Origin: Verrucomicrobiota bacterium
Lineage (GTDB): Bacteria; Verrucomicrobiota; Lentisphaeria; JABSQK01; JAJFLO01
Assembly: GCA_021772615.1 (NCBI GenBank)
Contig: JAJFLQ010000064.1
Location: forward strand, 44,423-108,422
DNA: 64,000 nt
Reading direction: 5' to 3'
Shown here: positions 1 through 9,827 of the stretch, piece by piece
How the letters are laid out: each line of letters opens with the position of its first letter
Position numbering within the stretch: the first letter of the stretch is position 1
The notes under the pieces: generated by a model
Told to the model about the DNA's origin: nothing
Seen by the model: the letters and a program-made list of their open reading frames with translations, nothing else
Database searches by the model: none
Program-made: the position numbers and the translations under genes

Positions 1-900
1 ATCGTTGCCATCGATGACTATCGCTCGGTTTTCAACCGTCGGGGGCAGGCGTTTCGAGAGCAGAAGCGGAGCGTAAAGTTGATCCTCGCAGTGAAGCAGG
101 AACCGTTCATCTATCCCGGATCGCACTACGCGCCGGACTTCGACCAACCTAATTTCTGCTACAACGCGATGATCCTGAACTGCATTTACGATTGCGAATA
201 CTGTTATCTCCAGGGAATGTACAGCTCGGCAAATATTGTTGTATTCGTGAACACAAAGCCTTTTTTTGATGCGGCCGACAAAATCCGCAAGGAGCGTGGT
301 TCGATATACTTATGTGTGTCCTACGACACCGATCTTCTCGCGTTTGAAAACATTATTCCGTATTGTCGCGAGTGGATCGAGTGGGCTGTTGACCGCCCCG
401 ACGCTTTGCTGGAGATTCGCACAAAGAGCGCGAACTTCCGCGCCATCGCCGACCTGCCCGCTCCTTCAAATGTCATATTGGCCTGGACCCTGTCGCCCCA
501 CGATGTGTGTCTCGCGCACGAGCAGCGAACGCCGCGTCTGGCGGCTCGTCTGGCGGCCGCGAATGATGCGATTCAACGGGGCTGGCGCGTTCGACTCTGT
601 ATCGATCCGATCCTGCAGATTCGGGACTGGCGTGCGGTCTATTCGGCGTTGGTCGATCAGATCTTCGGCGCGGTGGCGGCAGAGTCGGTTGACGATTTCA
701 GTATCGGCGTATTTCGTATGAATCAGGACTACCTGGATCGAATCCGGCGCAGTCGCGAAACCAGCGTTCTGGCGCATTATCCGTTCGCAAACACAAAAAA
801 AATGAGCACGTACGCTGCGGACGTGCGCGAGGACATGCTCGACCATGTCAAACATAGGATTTTGAGCTACGCTCCCGCGGCTCGTGTTTACTGTCATTAG
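1..900 (+). CDS. Spore photoproduct lyase-like radical SAM protein (5' truncated by window edge)
   Basis: Frame 1 is open from base 1 (IVAIDDYRSVFNRRGQAFREQKRSVKLILAVKQ...). CxxxCxxC-type cluster motif CIYDCEYCYLQ, as in the SplB family. Confidence 0.85.
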   Translation: MVAIDDYRSVFNRRGQAFREQKRSVKLILAVKQEPFIYPGSHYAPDFDQPNFCYNAMILNCIYDCEYCYLQGMYSSANIVVFVNTKPFFDAADKIRKERGSIYLCVSYDTDLLAFENIIPYCREWIEWAVDRPDALLEIRTKSANFRAIADLPAPSNVILAWTLSPHDVCLAHEQRTPRLAARLAAANDAIQRGWRVRLCIDPILQIRDWRAVYSALVDQIFGAVAAESVDDFSIGVFRMNQDYLDRIRRSRETSVLAHYPFANTKKMSTYAADVREDMLDHVKHRILSYAPAARVYCH

Positions 901-918
901 CGTCGGGTCCCGTGCTTC

Positions 919-953
919 GTTGGCGTTCGCGCTTTAGCGTGCTTGCGCCACGC
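919..953 (+). repeat. Half-copy of REP-like element
   Basis: CGTTGGCGTTCGCGCTTTAGCGTGCTTGCGCCACG shares GTTCGCGCTTTAGCGTGCTT with 44141-44160. Confidence 0.6.
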
Positions 954-1088
954 ACATCTCGTCGAGCCCTGCGCATGGTATAGCGCAAGGCCTTTTTCAC
1001 GGTGACCGGGGCCAAAGGCCTCGGGTTTCCACGGTGCATTGAGTCAACCTTCATTCCCGCATGCGTGCACAGACACGGAAACCGAATT

Positions 1089-3215
1089 ATGCCAACATTC
1101 CATGTACATGGGTTGCCGCCCAGTCTCGGTAAAGGCGCGACAGTGAAATGGCTCAGCGCTACGGCCGGCATTGCGGAACGCGACATCGGTGCGATTTCGT
1201 ATACACACGGTCACCTGCGCGCCGAGATCCGGTGTAACAATGCGCCACGTATTGCCAGAGCACTCAACCGCGCTGTTTTCGAGTACATTCCGGTGGAGGC
1301 GTGGTGCGAGGATGAAACCGTGGCTCGCAGCCCGCACAACAGCCATTTTCTGCGGCTGCTCCGATTGATTGCTCTTGAAGCTGCGGCGGAAGTTACGCGC
1401 TTTGGACGTCATGGCAGGCATCTGCCCGAGACAGGATTCGGCAAGGCGCATCTCACAAACCTTTCCATTCGCGAATCCTACGTTGGTGCCGGTGCCAGGG
1501 TGCATGTACTACTTGGGTCGCGAAACACAAACAGTCTGTTGCCATTTCATCGTCTGCGGGCCGGCGGGCCGGTGGTTTGCGTTCGCAGCGACAAGACGGG
1601 AAAGCCGAGCCGCGCGGTAGTCGGTGCTGTCGATCGGGACACGATCGAGATCATTTTGAGCTCTGCCAAGGACGCACGCGAGGACGGCGAAAGATACGAT
1701 TTGTTTCCGTCGCCGGATGACGTCAGTCGCGGCCGTGAACGAGAAGCCATTGAACGGATCAGGCAGGCGCCGGACAGCAGCCGGGCCGCTGCGCTGCGCG
1801 ATCATCTGCTGAACCCTGAGGTGCATGCGGCAGATGCACCGCCGCCGTGCGCCACGCCGGTCACGGCAACATTGAACCCGTCTCAGGAAGCCGCAGCTGT
1901 TTTCGCGCTGAATGCCATTGACCTTGCGATGATTCACGGTCCGCCGGGTACCGGCAAGACGACCACTGTTGTCGCGGTGATTCGCCGCGCTGTTGCGCAA
2001 GGCCGTCGCGTCCTGGCGATGGCGCCGAGCAATCTTGCCGTGGATAACATGCTCACGCGGATGACGGATATGGCGGACACCGTGCTGCGACTTGGACACG
2101 CGGCACGGGTCACGCCGAAGCTTCAGCGATTCGGGCTTAATCAGCGTATCGAGCAGCATCGTGACTTTGCAGCGGCACGCGATTTATGGACGGAATCCCG
2201 GCGGCTGCATGATGCGGCACATCGGGACGGCGACTCACAAAACCGGAAGGCGATACAGGCCGAGGCAACGCGGTGCAAGAATGATGCCCGCTCGCTTGAA
2301 CGCCAGATCCTGCAGTCTGTTGTCGACGCTGCGTCGGTCGTGTTCTCGACGCTCCACGGACTGGATCCACGCGCTGTCGGCGGACGCATGTTCGACCTTG
2401 GCGTAATCGACGAGGCCTGCCAATGCACCGAGCCGGCCTGTTGGATACCGGTTGTCCGTTGTGGGGCGCTGCTTCTGGCCGGTGACCACTGGCAATTGCC
2501 GCCAACAGTTATTTCGCAGGAGGCGGTAAGCGGTGGATTGGGCGTGTCTATGTTTGAGCGCCTGATGAAACTAAAAGGGCCTGGCGTATCCCGTCGCCTC
2601 GAGGTGCAGTACCGCATGCACCAGGACATTATGGCATTTTCCTCGGCGACGTTTTATGACGGCGCATTGGAGGCTGCACCGGGAGTAGGCGAGGGCGTGC
2701 TGGCAGATCTGCCACACGTTGCAGCAACGGATCTCACAATGTCGGCGGTGCACTTCATTGACACTGCCGGTTCCGGTAGCAACGAAGAAGCAGAAACCGA
2801 CACCGACAGCGTTCGGAATATAGGCGAAGCACGCCTGGTGTGCCGCAAAATCGACCAGTTGCGTGACGCCGGGGTCAAGTCGCGTGATATCGCCGTGATC
2901 GCACCGTACGCCGCCCAGGTTCGCTGTATCGATGATTTTGTCGGTGACCGTACCATCGAGGTGAATAGTATTGATGGCTTCCAGGGGCGCGAAAGCGATG
3001 TGGTTGTCATCTCCCTCGTTCGTTCCAACCGAGAGGGGAAAATAGGCTTTCTGGCCGATGTTCGCCGAATGAACGTGGCCTTAACACGAGCGCGGCGAAA
3101 ACTCATTGTGATCGGCGACAGCGCCACTATCAGCCATAACGACTTCTACAGCCGCATGCTCGATTATTTCGACCGTATTGGTGCGTATTCCGGTGTGTGG
3201 GACGAAACGCCGTGA
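1089..3215 (+). CDS. UPF1/IGHMBP2-like superfamily I helicase with possible N-terminal DbpA-type RNA-binding domain
   Basis: Walker A GPPGTGKTTT, Walker B VIDEACQCTEPA, C-terminal VALTRARRKLIVIGD. ATG at 1089 preferred over upstream GTG at 1002. Confidence 0.85.
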   Translation: MPTFHVHGLPPSLGKGATVKWLSATAGIAERDIGAISYTHGHLRAEIRCNNAPRIARALNRAVFEYIPVEAWCEDETVARSPHNSHFLRLLRLIALEAAAEVTRFGRHGRHLPETGFGKAHLTNLSIRESYVGAGARVHVLLGSRNTNSLLPFHRLRAGGPVVCVRSDKTGKPSRAVVGAVDRDTIEIILSSAKDAREDGERYDLFPSPDDVSRGREREAIERIRQAPDSSRAAALRDHLLNPEVHAADAPPPCATPVTATLNPSQEAAAVFALNAIDLAMIHGPPGTGKTTTVVAVIRRAVAQGRRVLAMAPSNLAVDNMLTRMTDMADTVLRLGHAARVTPKLQRFGLNQRIEQHRDFAAARDLWTESRRLHDAAHRDGDSQNRKAIQAEATRCKNDARSLERQILQSVVDAASVVFSTLHGLDPRAVGGRMFDLGVIDEACQCTEPACWIPVVRCGALLLAGDHWQLPPTVISQEAVSGGLGVSMFERLMKLKGPGVSRRLEVQYRMHQDIMAFSSATFYDGALEAAPGVGEGVLADLPHVAATDLTMSAVHFIDTAGSGSNEEAETDTDSVRNIGEARLVCRKIDQLRDAGVKSRDIAVIAPYAAQVRCIDDFVGDRTIEVNSIDGFQGRESDVVVISLVRSNREGKIGFLADVRRMNVALTRARRKLIVIGDSATISHNDFYSRMLDYFDRIGAYSGVWDETP

Positions 3216-3266
3216 CAACGCATCCTCGGCCCCCCTATCTGGCGTGGACACGCACGGCTGCCGTCG

Positions 3267-5993
3267 TTACATTGCGATGACAATGCGAAAGCCGATACCG
3301 TTGCTGATATTATCTGGTGAGCACCGATGGCGAAAGGCGCAACGCACGACACCGGCAGAATCCATAAACGAGCCGCCGCGCAAGCCGCGCAATATATCCT
3401 TCGGCGCGTCAAGCCGCTCACCGCCGGATACCGGATTATAGGGGTACTTGAAATCGGTTTTACCCCAGACCTTGCCCCAGCAGTTGCGGGTCCACTCCCA
3501 GACATTGCCGCTCATTTCTTCACAGCCATAGGGACTCTCGCCGAGCGGAAAGCAGCCTACCGGATTGGTGGCATCGAGGTTATTGATGGAATAATTCGCC
3601 ATGTTCAGTTCGATGTGATCTCCCCAGGGATATCGAAAATGCGTGCGGCTGTTGTCTCGCTCTTCAACCTTGCGGCTGGCTTGTTGTATAAATTTCTCGA
3701 TGGTCACAAATACCGGTTCATGCGGGATATTTACACCGCCCCGAGACGCCTTTTCCCATTCTGCCTCTGACGGCAGTTTTACCTGCAGATTTCGCGGCAG
3801 CCATGAGGCTTCCTGCCACCGCGTCGTAAGCCACCGCGTAAAGGCAAGAGCTTCGTACCACGTTAGGCCCACAACCGGGTGATTGGATAAATCAAAGGGC
3901 GAATCATAACGGTGAGGCCCCTTCCGCGGCTGCGTGTCGGATCGGCCTTTTATTCCACCCTCTGTCCATATGCCGCCTCGAACCGCCTCGGGCCACAACT
4001 CCGTGTCGTTGTAGCAACCGCTGTCGACAAATTCGGAGAATTGCGCATTTGTGATCGGAAATCGGGAAATCCAGTAGCCGTAACGTAGCGCTTTGTTCAG
4101 ATGCAGCGGTTTCTCTTCGATATACTCGTCACTGCCCATCCAGAACGACCCACGCGGGATATAGCAGAATTGCATCTGATCGACATGCTTTACCTCGCGC
4201 CTGGGGTCGCCGATATGGGCGAGAAGATTGCCGGCTTCTGTACGACGTGCCGGCTTAAGCGTACCCGTAGCGAGGCTCGTGAGATGCGAGCACAATCGCA
4301 TGATGAAGACCTTGCCGCCGTCCGGATGCCCTTCATCGTGTATAATATGGATCCTGTCGATCAACGACGCCAATCGCGCTGCCCACAAGACGAAGTGCTC
4401 ACCGTTGATCACGTGGCTGAGATCCGTGGGGCAGAGGGAATAGGCGATATCAAGCAGGCGCGGACGACTTCGCCGGTTGTAAAGGAGCTCTTCGCCGGCG
4501 TACTGCGCCACGTCCGCCCAGTAATCTCCCTGGGGCGCAAGTGCGGCGAATTGATGAAGGCAGTCGCGACCGTTAATGAGATGGCAACCGGCCAGATAGT
4601 GCTGCAGCTCGATATTCACGCAGCGAAAGGGACCCGGATGTTCGCAAAACCCACCGACGCCCGTGAACAACGTGCCGCATGTGTCGAACCGGCGGAGAAA
4701 AGCGGCAGCCGATTCGGCACTGCCAAGGTATTGCTTCTGCTCCAGCACCCCGACAAGCCGTTGAAACCCAACCTCTGCATTGTCGGGATCTTTCTGCGCA
4801 TTGCGATGGGCTTCGAAAGCGATCGCTTCGATCACAGTTCGGCAACGATGCTGCTCGCATACGGCGGTTTCTGACGACGATGGTGTGTCGCAGGTGCCGT
4901 TTCGTGCGGCAGGTGTGCATCGCTGCAGCATGATATTCACCAGGCTGTCATAGACCTGTACATGGTGGTCAGATAACGCCATTCGCTGATGGTGCAGAAC
5001 GCCGATTGCGGCCAACAACGATGGGCACGCCGCCAGCGGCCTCAGCCGAGTTGACAACGCCGCAGTAGTGAAATCGTCAATACGCTCGTCAATCCGATCG
5101 CTCTTGATTCGGCCCAATACCCCCAGGAGCCCATACCAGTTTGCTGCAAAACGTTTTATCTGGCGGGTGCGGAACGGTGCAATGTCGTACCGCTGAAATC
5201 CAGACAACAGATCCGTGCCGGTATAGGTGTGCGGGCAGCAGGTGATGATGAGTCGCGGCGGCTTGTAGCGGCGCAGAAATGCAACCACCGCCGAAACAGC
5301 GCCCTCGCGCACCTCCGCAGCAACTTCATCGATGCCATCTACCGCGATCAGGCAACCCTGCGATTCAATGGCTTGAAACAACGGGCGCTCAAACGTTTTG
5401 AGATCCATGGCGAGCATGTCATCACGAATCTGGTCCAATAGAATGTCTGCAGCCGAGTCGGACCGAAGCGTAGTCCCGCTCTGTGTCGCGCGCAGCAGAC
5501 GTTCGGACAGGTCTCGTGCCTGTATGTATATCGGCAATATGTCACCGAAGTTGTGGCGTTCGGCGTCGCTTCGAGGAGAAGAGACATGCGTGAGACCCGA
5601 AATGAGATGTCGCAGAAAGCTGCTCTTGCCGCTTCCGGCATGGCCGGTCACTACCAGCCGTGGGCAACCGGCTGCCGCTTCGAGCAGCGACATTGGTCGC
5701 TTGTTCTTTTCGGTGCCCGGACGAATGGCTGCAAGTTGCGTACGTTCGTCTTGCGGTGTTGCGTCATCCACCATCGTGGTCGTGTTTGCTGCCACATAGA
5801 GCTGGTCCAGTGCGAATGACTGGTTATCTGCCGTCGGAAAACCAACGCTGGTAAGGTCGCTGTGCTGACATATCTGGTGCAGGCGTTTCAGATAGACGTG
5901 TCGCAGCGTACAATCGAGATCGGCATCTGGGGTGGATGTCGCCAATCGAAAAGCGGAATGTTGGTCACTGCCTGGTTGTGAAGCAATAGTCAT
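3267..5993 (-). CDS. NACHT-type NTPase fused to C-terminal FGE-sulfatase/SUMF1-fold domain
   Basis: P-loop LVVTGHAGSGKSSFLRHL, Walker B LIAVDGIDEV, C-terminal GSFWMGSDEY...SGNVWEWTRN...LRGGSF...GIGFRIVIAM. Preferred start MTIASQPG. Confidence 0.85.
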   Translation of the reverse strand: MTIASQPGSDQHSAFRLATSTPDADLDCTLRHVYLKRLHQICQHSDLTSVGFPTADNQSFALDQLYVAANTTTMVDDATPQDERTQLAAIRPGTEKNKRPMSLLEAAAGCPRLVVTGHAGSGKSSFLRHLISGLTHVSSPRSDAERHNFGDILPIYIQARDLSERLLRATQSGTTLRSDSAADILLDQIRDDMLAMDLKTFERPLFQAIESQGCLIAVDGIDEVAAEVREGAVSAVVAFLRRYKPPRLIITCCPHTYTGTDLLSGFQRYDIAPFRTRQIKRFAANWYGLLGVLGRIKSDRIDERIDDFTTAALSTRLRPLAACPSLLAAIGVLHHQRMALSDHHVQVYDSLVNIMLQRCTPAARNGTCDTPSSSETAVCEQHRCRTVIEAIAFEAHRNAQKDPDNAEVGFQRLVGVLEQKQYLGSAESAAAFLRRFDTCGTLFTGVGGFCEHPGPFRCVNIELQHYLAGCHLINGRDCLHQFAALAPQGDYWADVAQYAGEELLYNRRSRPRLLDIAYSLCPTDLSHVINGEHFVLWAARLASLIDRIHIIHDEGHPDGGKVFIMRLCSHLTSLATGTLKPARRTEAGNLLAHIGDPRREVKHVDQMQFCYIPRGSFWMGSDEYIEEKPLHLNKALRYGYWISRFPITNAQFSEFVDSGCYNDTELWPEAVRGGIWTEGGIKGRSDTQPRKGPHRYDSPFDLSNHPVVGLTWYEALAFTRWLTTRWQEASWLPRNLQVKLPSEAEWEKASRGGVNIPHEPVFVTIEKFIQQASRKVEERDNSRTHFRYPWGDHIELNMANYSINNLDATNPVGCFPLGESPYGCEEMSGNVWEWTRNCWGKVWGKTDFKYPYNPVSGGERLDAPKDILRGLRGGSFMDSAGVVRCAFRHRCSPDNISNGIGFRIVIAM

Positions 5994-6175
5994 AATTCGC
6001 AAATGGTAGTTGACAGGTCCTGTCATGGGGCAATGCAAGGGCGTTGCGCCTCATAAAGTAAACGAAGCTCCGGCATTGTCCAATGGAGTCGTCTTTATCG
6101 TATTTACATCTGTTGTATCGTGCGGAAGGCGAAACATATTACGGCTGCGTTTTTGATTGGTTTCTACAGGTGCAA

Positions 6176-7135
6176 ATGTTGACAACTATAAACGATGCAG
6201 CGAATTTTTGTCGACAGCTGGCAACGATTCTTGACTCTGGCGTACCGGTGAGTCGCGGACTGAAGCTGCTTGAACAGCAGGCTGGCGTAGATTGTGGTGC
6301 GCGAATTCTGCAGCTGCGTCGGCTGGTAGACGATGGAACGCCCCTCCATCGCGCCGTGCTGTCGTTACCGGAGATCTTTTCGCCGGACGACGCTGATATC
6401 CTGCGAATCGCAGAGAGCTGCGGCCGAGTCGATTTCGCGCTGCGCAAGCTTGGCGATGTGAAAGGCAAGTGGCGGCAACGCAGCAGAAGGGTCGCGGCGA
6501 AGTCACTGTATCCGGTATTGATCTATCATGTGGCCGTCGGTATTGCGGCCACGGTAACCTTTGTGTTCGACGGTCCGGTAGAAGCGGGTCTGCGATGTGC
6601 CGCCGGCCTGGCGCCGTTTTATCTGGCGGCGTGTGTTCTGACGGCTGCACGCCATGTCGCGCGCCTCTACCCGGGTGTGAATCGGATGCTGCAGCGCGCG
6701 ATTTATTTTATGCCATGCGCCCATGGAGTGGTCGTAAAACTCGGTTTGGCGCGGTATTGGTGGTCGCTCCAAATCCTGGCGGATGTTGGTGCCGGCGGCG
6801 CAAAAGCGGCGACGATTGCCGCTGCTGCCAGCGGCAACGCTGTATTGCGACAGAAATTTGACACTGTGGCCGATGCGATTCGGTCGGGAGATAGCTTTGC
6901 ATCTGGTCTCGAACGACTGTCGTTCGTCTCGGCCGCAACCGTCGAAATGATCGCTGCCGGCGAGGAGTGCGGACGTCTGCCGGATATGCTGGAGAAGGTC
7001 GCAGCCGCTGCGGATGCGGATGCCGAACGTGCACTTATTAATATTGAAAAATGGATACCACAGCTTGTTTACGGGCTCGTGATGATCTGGATCGCGGCAT
7101 TGATATGTGATATCGCCGCGTTGCGCTCAATGTAA
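6176..7135 (+). CDS. Type II secretion system F domain (GspF/PilC-like) membrane protein
   Basis: Two T2SF-type repeats (FCRQLATILDSGVPVSRGLKLL; LARYWWSLQILADVGAGGAKA) with interspersed hydrophobic segments. Confidence 0.75.
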   Translation: MLTTINDAANFCRQLATILDSGVPVSRGLKLLEQQAGVDCGARILQLRRLVDDGTPLHRAVLSLPEIFSPDDADILRIAESCGRVDFALRKLGDVKGKWRQRSRRVAAKSLYPVLIYHVAVGIAATVTFVFDGPVEAGLRCAAGLAPFYLAACVLTAARHVARLYPGVNRMLQRAIYFMPCAHGVVVKLGLARYWWSLQILADVGAGGAKAATIAAAASGNAVLRQKFDTVADAIRSGDSFASGLERLSFVSAATVEMIAAGEECGRLPDMLEKVAAAADADAERALINIEKWIPQLVYGLVMIWIAALICDIAALRSM

Positions 7136-7162
7136 CGACGCCGCACATAACGGTGACGCCAA

Positions 7163-7942
7163 ATGGTACGAACAATCGGAAGAAGCACAATCGACTCGGT
7201 GCGTTATCTGGGACGTTTGTCAATATTCACGACGACGGCGACGATGCTGATATTTACGCGACCGCTGAAATTCAGGCGCATACTCGAACACCTGTATTTC
7301 ATCGGCTTTCTCTCGGTGTTCGTGGTCTCGCTTACAGCTTTTTTTACGGGAATGGTATTGGGACTACAAGGCTACAATTCGCTGTCGAAAATAGGATCGG
7401 AAGGCTTGCTCGGCAGCACCGTCGCGCTGAGCCTGATTCGGGAGCTGGGGCCGGTACTTGCAGCATTGATGATCACCGGTCGCGCCGGCTCCGCGATCGC
7501 AGCGAATATCGGTGCGATGCGCGTGTCCGAGCAGATTGATGCGCTGGATACGATGGACATCAACCCGATTAAATTTCTGGTATCGCCCCGCATTGTGGCC
7601 GCTCTCATTTCTGTACCGTTGTTGACCGCGATTTTCGATTTGGTCGGCATATTTGGCGGCTACGTGTCCGGTGTTGTCATGCTCGGTGTGAGCCCGGGGT
7701 CGTTCATAAACAGCATGCTCACGTACACCGATCTCAATGACGTGATCAGCGGTCTTGTAAAGCCTGTTTTTTTTGGCTTTGCGATGGCAACGATATGTTG
7801 TTACCGTGGGTTTTATTGCGATACGTTACGACCGGGCACACGCGGCGCTGAAGCCGTGAGTCTGGCGACAACAAGTGCGGTTGTCACCGTAAGCGTCGTG
7901 ATATTGGTTTCGGATTACGTTCTTACCGCATTACTAATGTAG
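7163..7942 (+). CDS. mlaE: MlaE-family ABC transporter permease
   Basis: Characteristic ELGPVLAALMITGRAGSAIAANIGAMRVSEQIDALDTMDINPIKFLVSPRIVA. Confidence 0.95.
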   Translation: MVRTIGRSTIDSVRYLGRLSIFTTTATMLIFTRPLKFRRILEHLYFIGFLSVFVVSLTAFFTGMVLGLQGYNSLSKIGSEGLLGSTVALSLIRELGPVLAALMITGRAGSAIAANIGAMRVSEQIDALDTMDINPIKFLVSPRIVAALISVPLLTAIFDLVGIFGGYVSGVVMLGVSPGSFINSMLTYTDLNDVISGLVKPVFFGFAMATICCYRGFYCDTLRPGTRGAEAVSLATTSAVVTVSVVILVSDYVLTALLM

Positions 7943-7951
7943 GTGTTGCCG

Positions 7952-9154
7952 ATGGAGACTCCGATTATTCAGCTTGTTGATGTCCACAAGCGCTTCGGCG
8001 ACACTGTGGTGCTGGACGGCGTCACGTTCGATATCGACAGCGGGAGCATCACCACGATTATCGGCAAGAGCGGTACGGGCAAGTCAGTGCTGCTGAAGCA
8101 TATCATCGGATTGATGACGCCGGATTCCGGCGACATACTGTTCAAGGGCCGTTCGATCCTGAGCATGTCAAAAGTCGACAGGAGCCGATTGCGTTCGCAG
8201 ATCGGCTATCTTTTTCAAAGTGTCGCCTTGTTTGATTCGATGACCGTTTTCGACAACGTTGCGCTGCCGTTACGGGAGAAGACCGCCAGGAACGAAAAAG
8301 AAATCAAGCACCTGGTCGAAGAAATTCTAACGAAGCTCGAGATTGCCGATACCGCAAAAAAGTATCCAGCCGAAATCTCGGGCGGCATGCGCAAGCGCGT
8401 CGGACTTGCACGGGCGCTGATCACGAAACCCAAAGTAGTGTTGTTCGACGAGCCGACCAGCGGTCTGGATCCGATTCGCAGAAATGCCGTGCACAGTATG
8501 ATCGCGCATATGCAGGGGAAATTCGCATTCAGCGCCGTGATCGTAAGCCATGAGATACCGGAAGTATTTTATCTTTCTCACAAGATTGTGATGCTTCACG
8601 GGGGGATGGTTTATGCCAACGGCACGCCGGACGAAATCATGACTACGGATGATCCTGTGGTGCGGGGTTTCATTCGCGGCACGGACGCCGAGACTGACGA
8701 TATTACGGGCATGCTGAAGCGGCATTCCATTATCGACCGGCTCCTCGACACGCAGATATTCTCGACCGACACTGATGACACCTGCAATTTTGTTGTATTC
8801 AAGATCGAAAATCTTGATGCCATCAATGAACAGCTGGGCTTCATTGAGGGTCAGAAATGTTGTCAGCAGGTCGCTCGCAAGATTGATAGCAAGCTTTCGT
8901 CAATCGGCGATAGCTCGAAATACAGCGATGACATCATTGTCGTTATGGTTCCCGATGAGGCGCTCGAGCGTGCCCATTCACTGATCAACGTCATGAGCCG
9001 CGAGATGTGCGAGGGTGACAACCCGGAAAACGGGGAAACGCTACGGTGTACACTTAGCGTGCGAATCTGCACATCGGTCGGGCACGATTCCATTGACGAA
9101 GTCGTGAAAGGGGCTGCGGGTGAGACGCAGATGATTACGAGGGTCCACATTTGA
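7952..9154 (+). CDS. mlaF: MlaF-type ABC ATPase with C-terminal degenerate GGDEF-like domain
   Basis: Walker A GKSGTGKS, signature ISGGMRKRVGLARAL, Walker B VVLFDEPTSGLDP. Extra ~140 aa C-terminal domain with GGDEF-like pattern (FKIENLDAINEQLGFIEGQKCCQQVARKI...SKYSDDIIVVMVP). Confidence 0.9.
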   Translation: METPIIQLVDVHKRFGDTVVLDGVTFDIDSGSITTIIGKSGTGKSVLLKHIIGLMTPDSGDILFKGRSILSMSKVDRSRLRSQIGYLFQSVALFDSMTVFDNVALPLREKTARNEKEIKHLVEEILTKLEIADTAKKYPAEISGGMRKRVGLARALITKPKVVLFDEPTSGLDPIRRNAVHSMIAHMQGKFAFSAVIVSHEIPEVFYLSHKIVMLHGGMVYANGTPDEIMTTDDPVVRGFIRGTDAETDDITGMLKRHSIIDRLLDTQIFSTDTDDTCNFVVFKIENLDAINEQLGFIEGQKCCQQVARKIDSKLSSIGDSSKYSDDIIVVMVPDEALERAHSLINVMSREMCEGDNPENGETLRCTLSVRICTSVGHDSIDEVVKGAAGETQMITRVHI

Positions 9155-9314
9155 CAACGTACCTGCCGTAAAGGGCTCGTGAAATCTCGGTGTCGCGGGT
9201 TGTGTATCTCGGGGTGCGTGAAACAATTGGATTGACGGCGAGGGGATGGTCACTATATTTGACGATGCGACCAGTGTACCGTGCACCGGGCCGGATAGTG
9301 AGGGAGGCAATTAA

Positions 9315-9770
9315 ATGAAACGGGAAGTAGCAGAATTCCTTGTGGGCGTGTTTGTGCTGGCCGGTTTGCTGTGCGTCGGATATCTGTCCATAAAACTGGG
9401 CAAGCTCGATGTAATGGCTTCAGACTACTACACGCTGAAAGCGCGGTTTATTAGTGTCGCCGGTGTGAAAAAGGGCGCCAGCGTCCAGATATCAGGTATC
9501 CAGGTCGGGCGCGTGACGAAGCTCACATTGGATATGGAAGATCAGGTGGCGGTCGTGGAAATGCAGATTGATCCGTCAATTCAGGTGGGTGACGACGTGA
9601 TTGCGTCTATCAAGACGTCCGGTCTGATCGGCGATCGGTATGTGGTCTTGACTCCCGGCGGATCTCTGGACTATCTTAAGGACGGCGATTTCATTACGGA
9701 GACAGAGTCGCCGACAGATTTAACCGATTTGATCGGGAAGTACGCATTCGGCGGTGCCGGCGGCGATTAG
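9315..9770 (+). CDS. mlaD: MlaD MCE-domain lipid transport protein
   Basis: N-terminal TM anchor; MCE domain GVKKGASVQISGIQVGRVTKLTLD...SIKTSGLIGDRYVVLTPGG; position in Mla operon. Confidence 0.95.
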   Translation: MKREVAEFLVGVFVLAGLLCVGYLSIKLGKLDVMASDYYTLKARFISVAGVKKGASVQISGIQVGRVTKLTLDMEDQVAVVEMQIDPSIQVGDDVIASIKTSGLIGDRYVVLTPGGSLDYLKDGDFITETESPTDLTDLIGKYAFGGAGGD

Positions 9771-9827
9771 TCGGAGCGCCATTTCAAGGCGCATGGTTTG
9801 AATCAATATTCAGTAAGGAAGTCACAT

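Noticed and set aside
466-897. 143-aa minus-strand ORF opposite the photolyase gene
   Set aside because: Shadow ORF fully antisense to the SplB-like CDS; no domain.
4101-4874. 257-aa + strand ORF inside the NACHT-FGE gene
   Set aside because: Antisense overlap of a gene with clear motifs on the minus strand; translation shows no family signature.
3267-5993. Diversity-generating retroelement target hypothesis for the FGE/C-type-lectin-fold tail
   Set aside because: No reverse transcriptase ORF and no second near-identical copy of the 3' end (template repeat) noticed in the window; the hypothesis needs genome-wide search.
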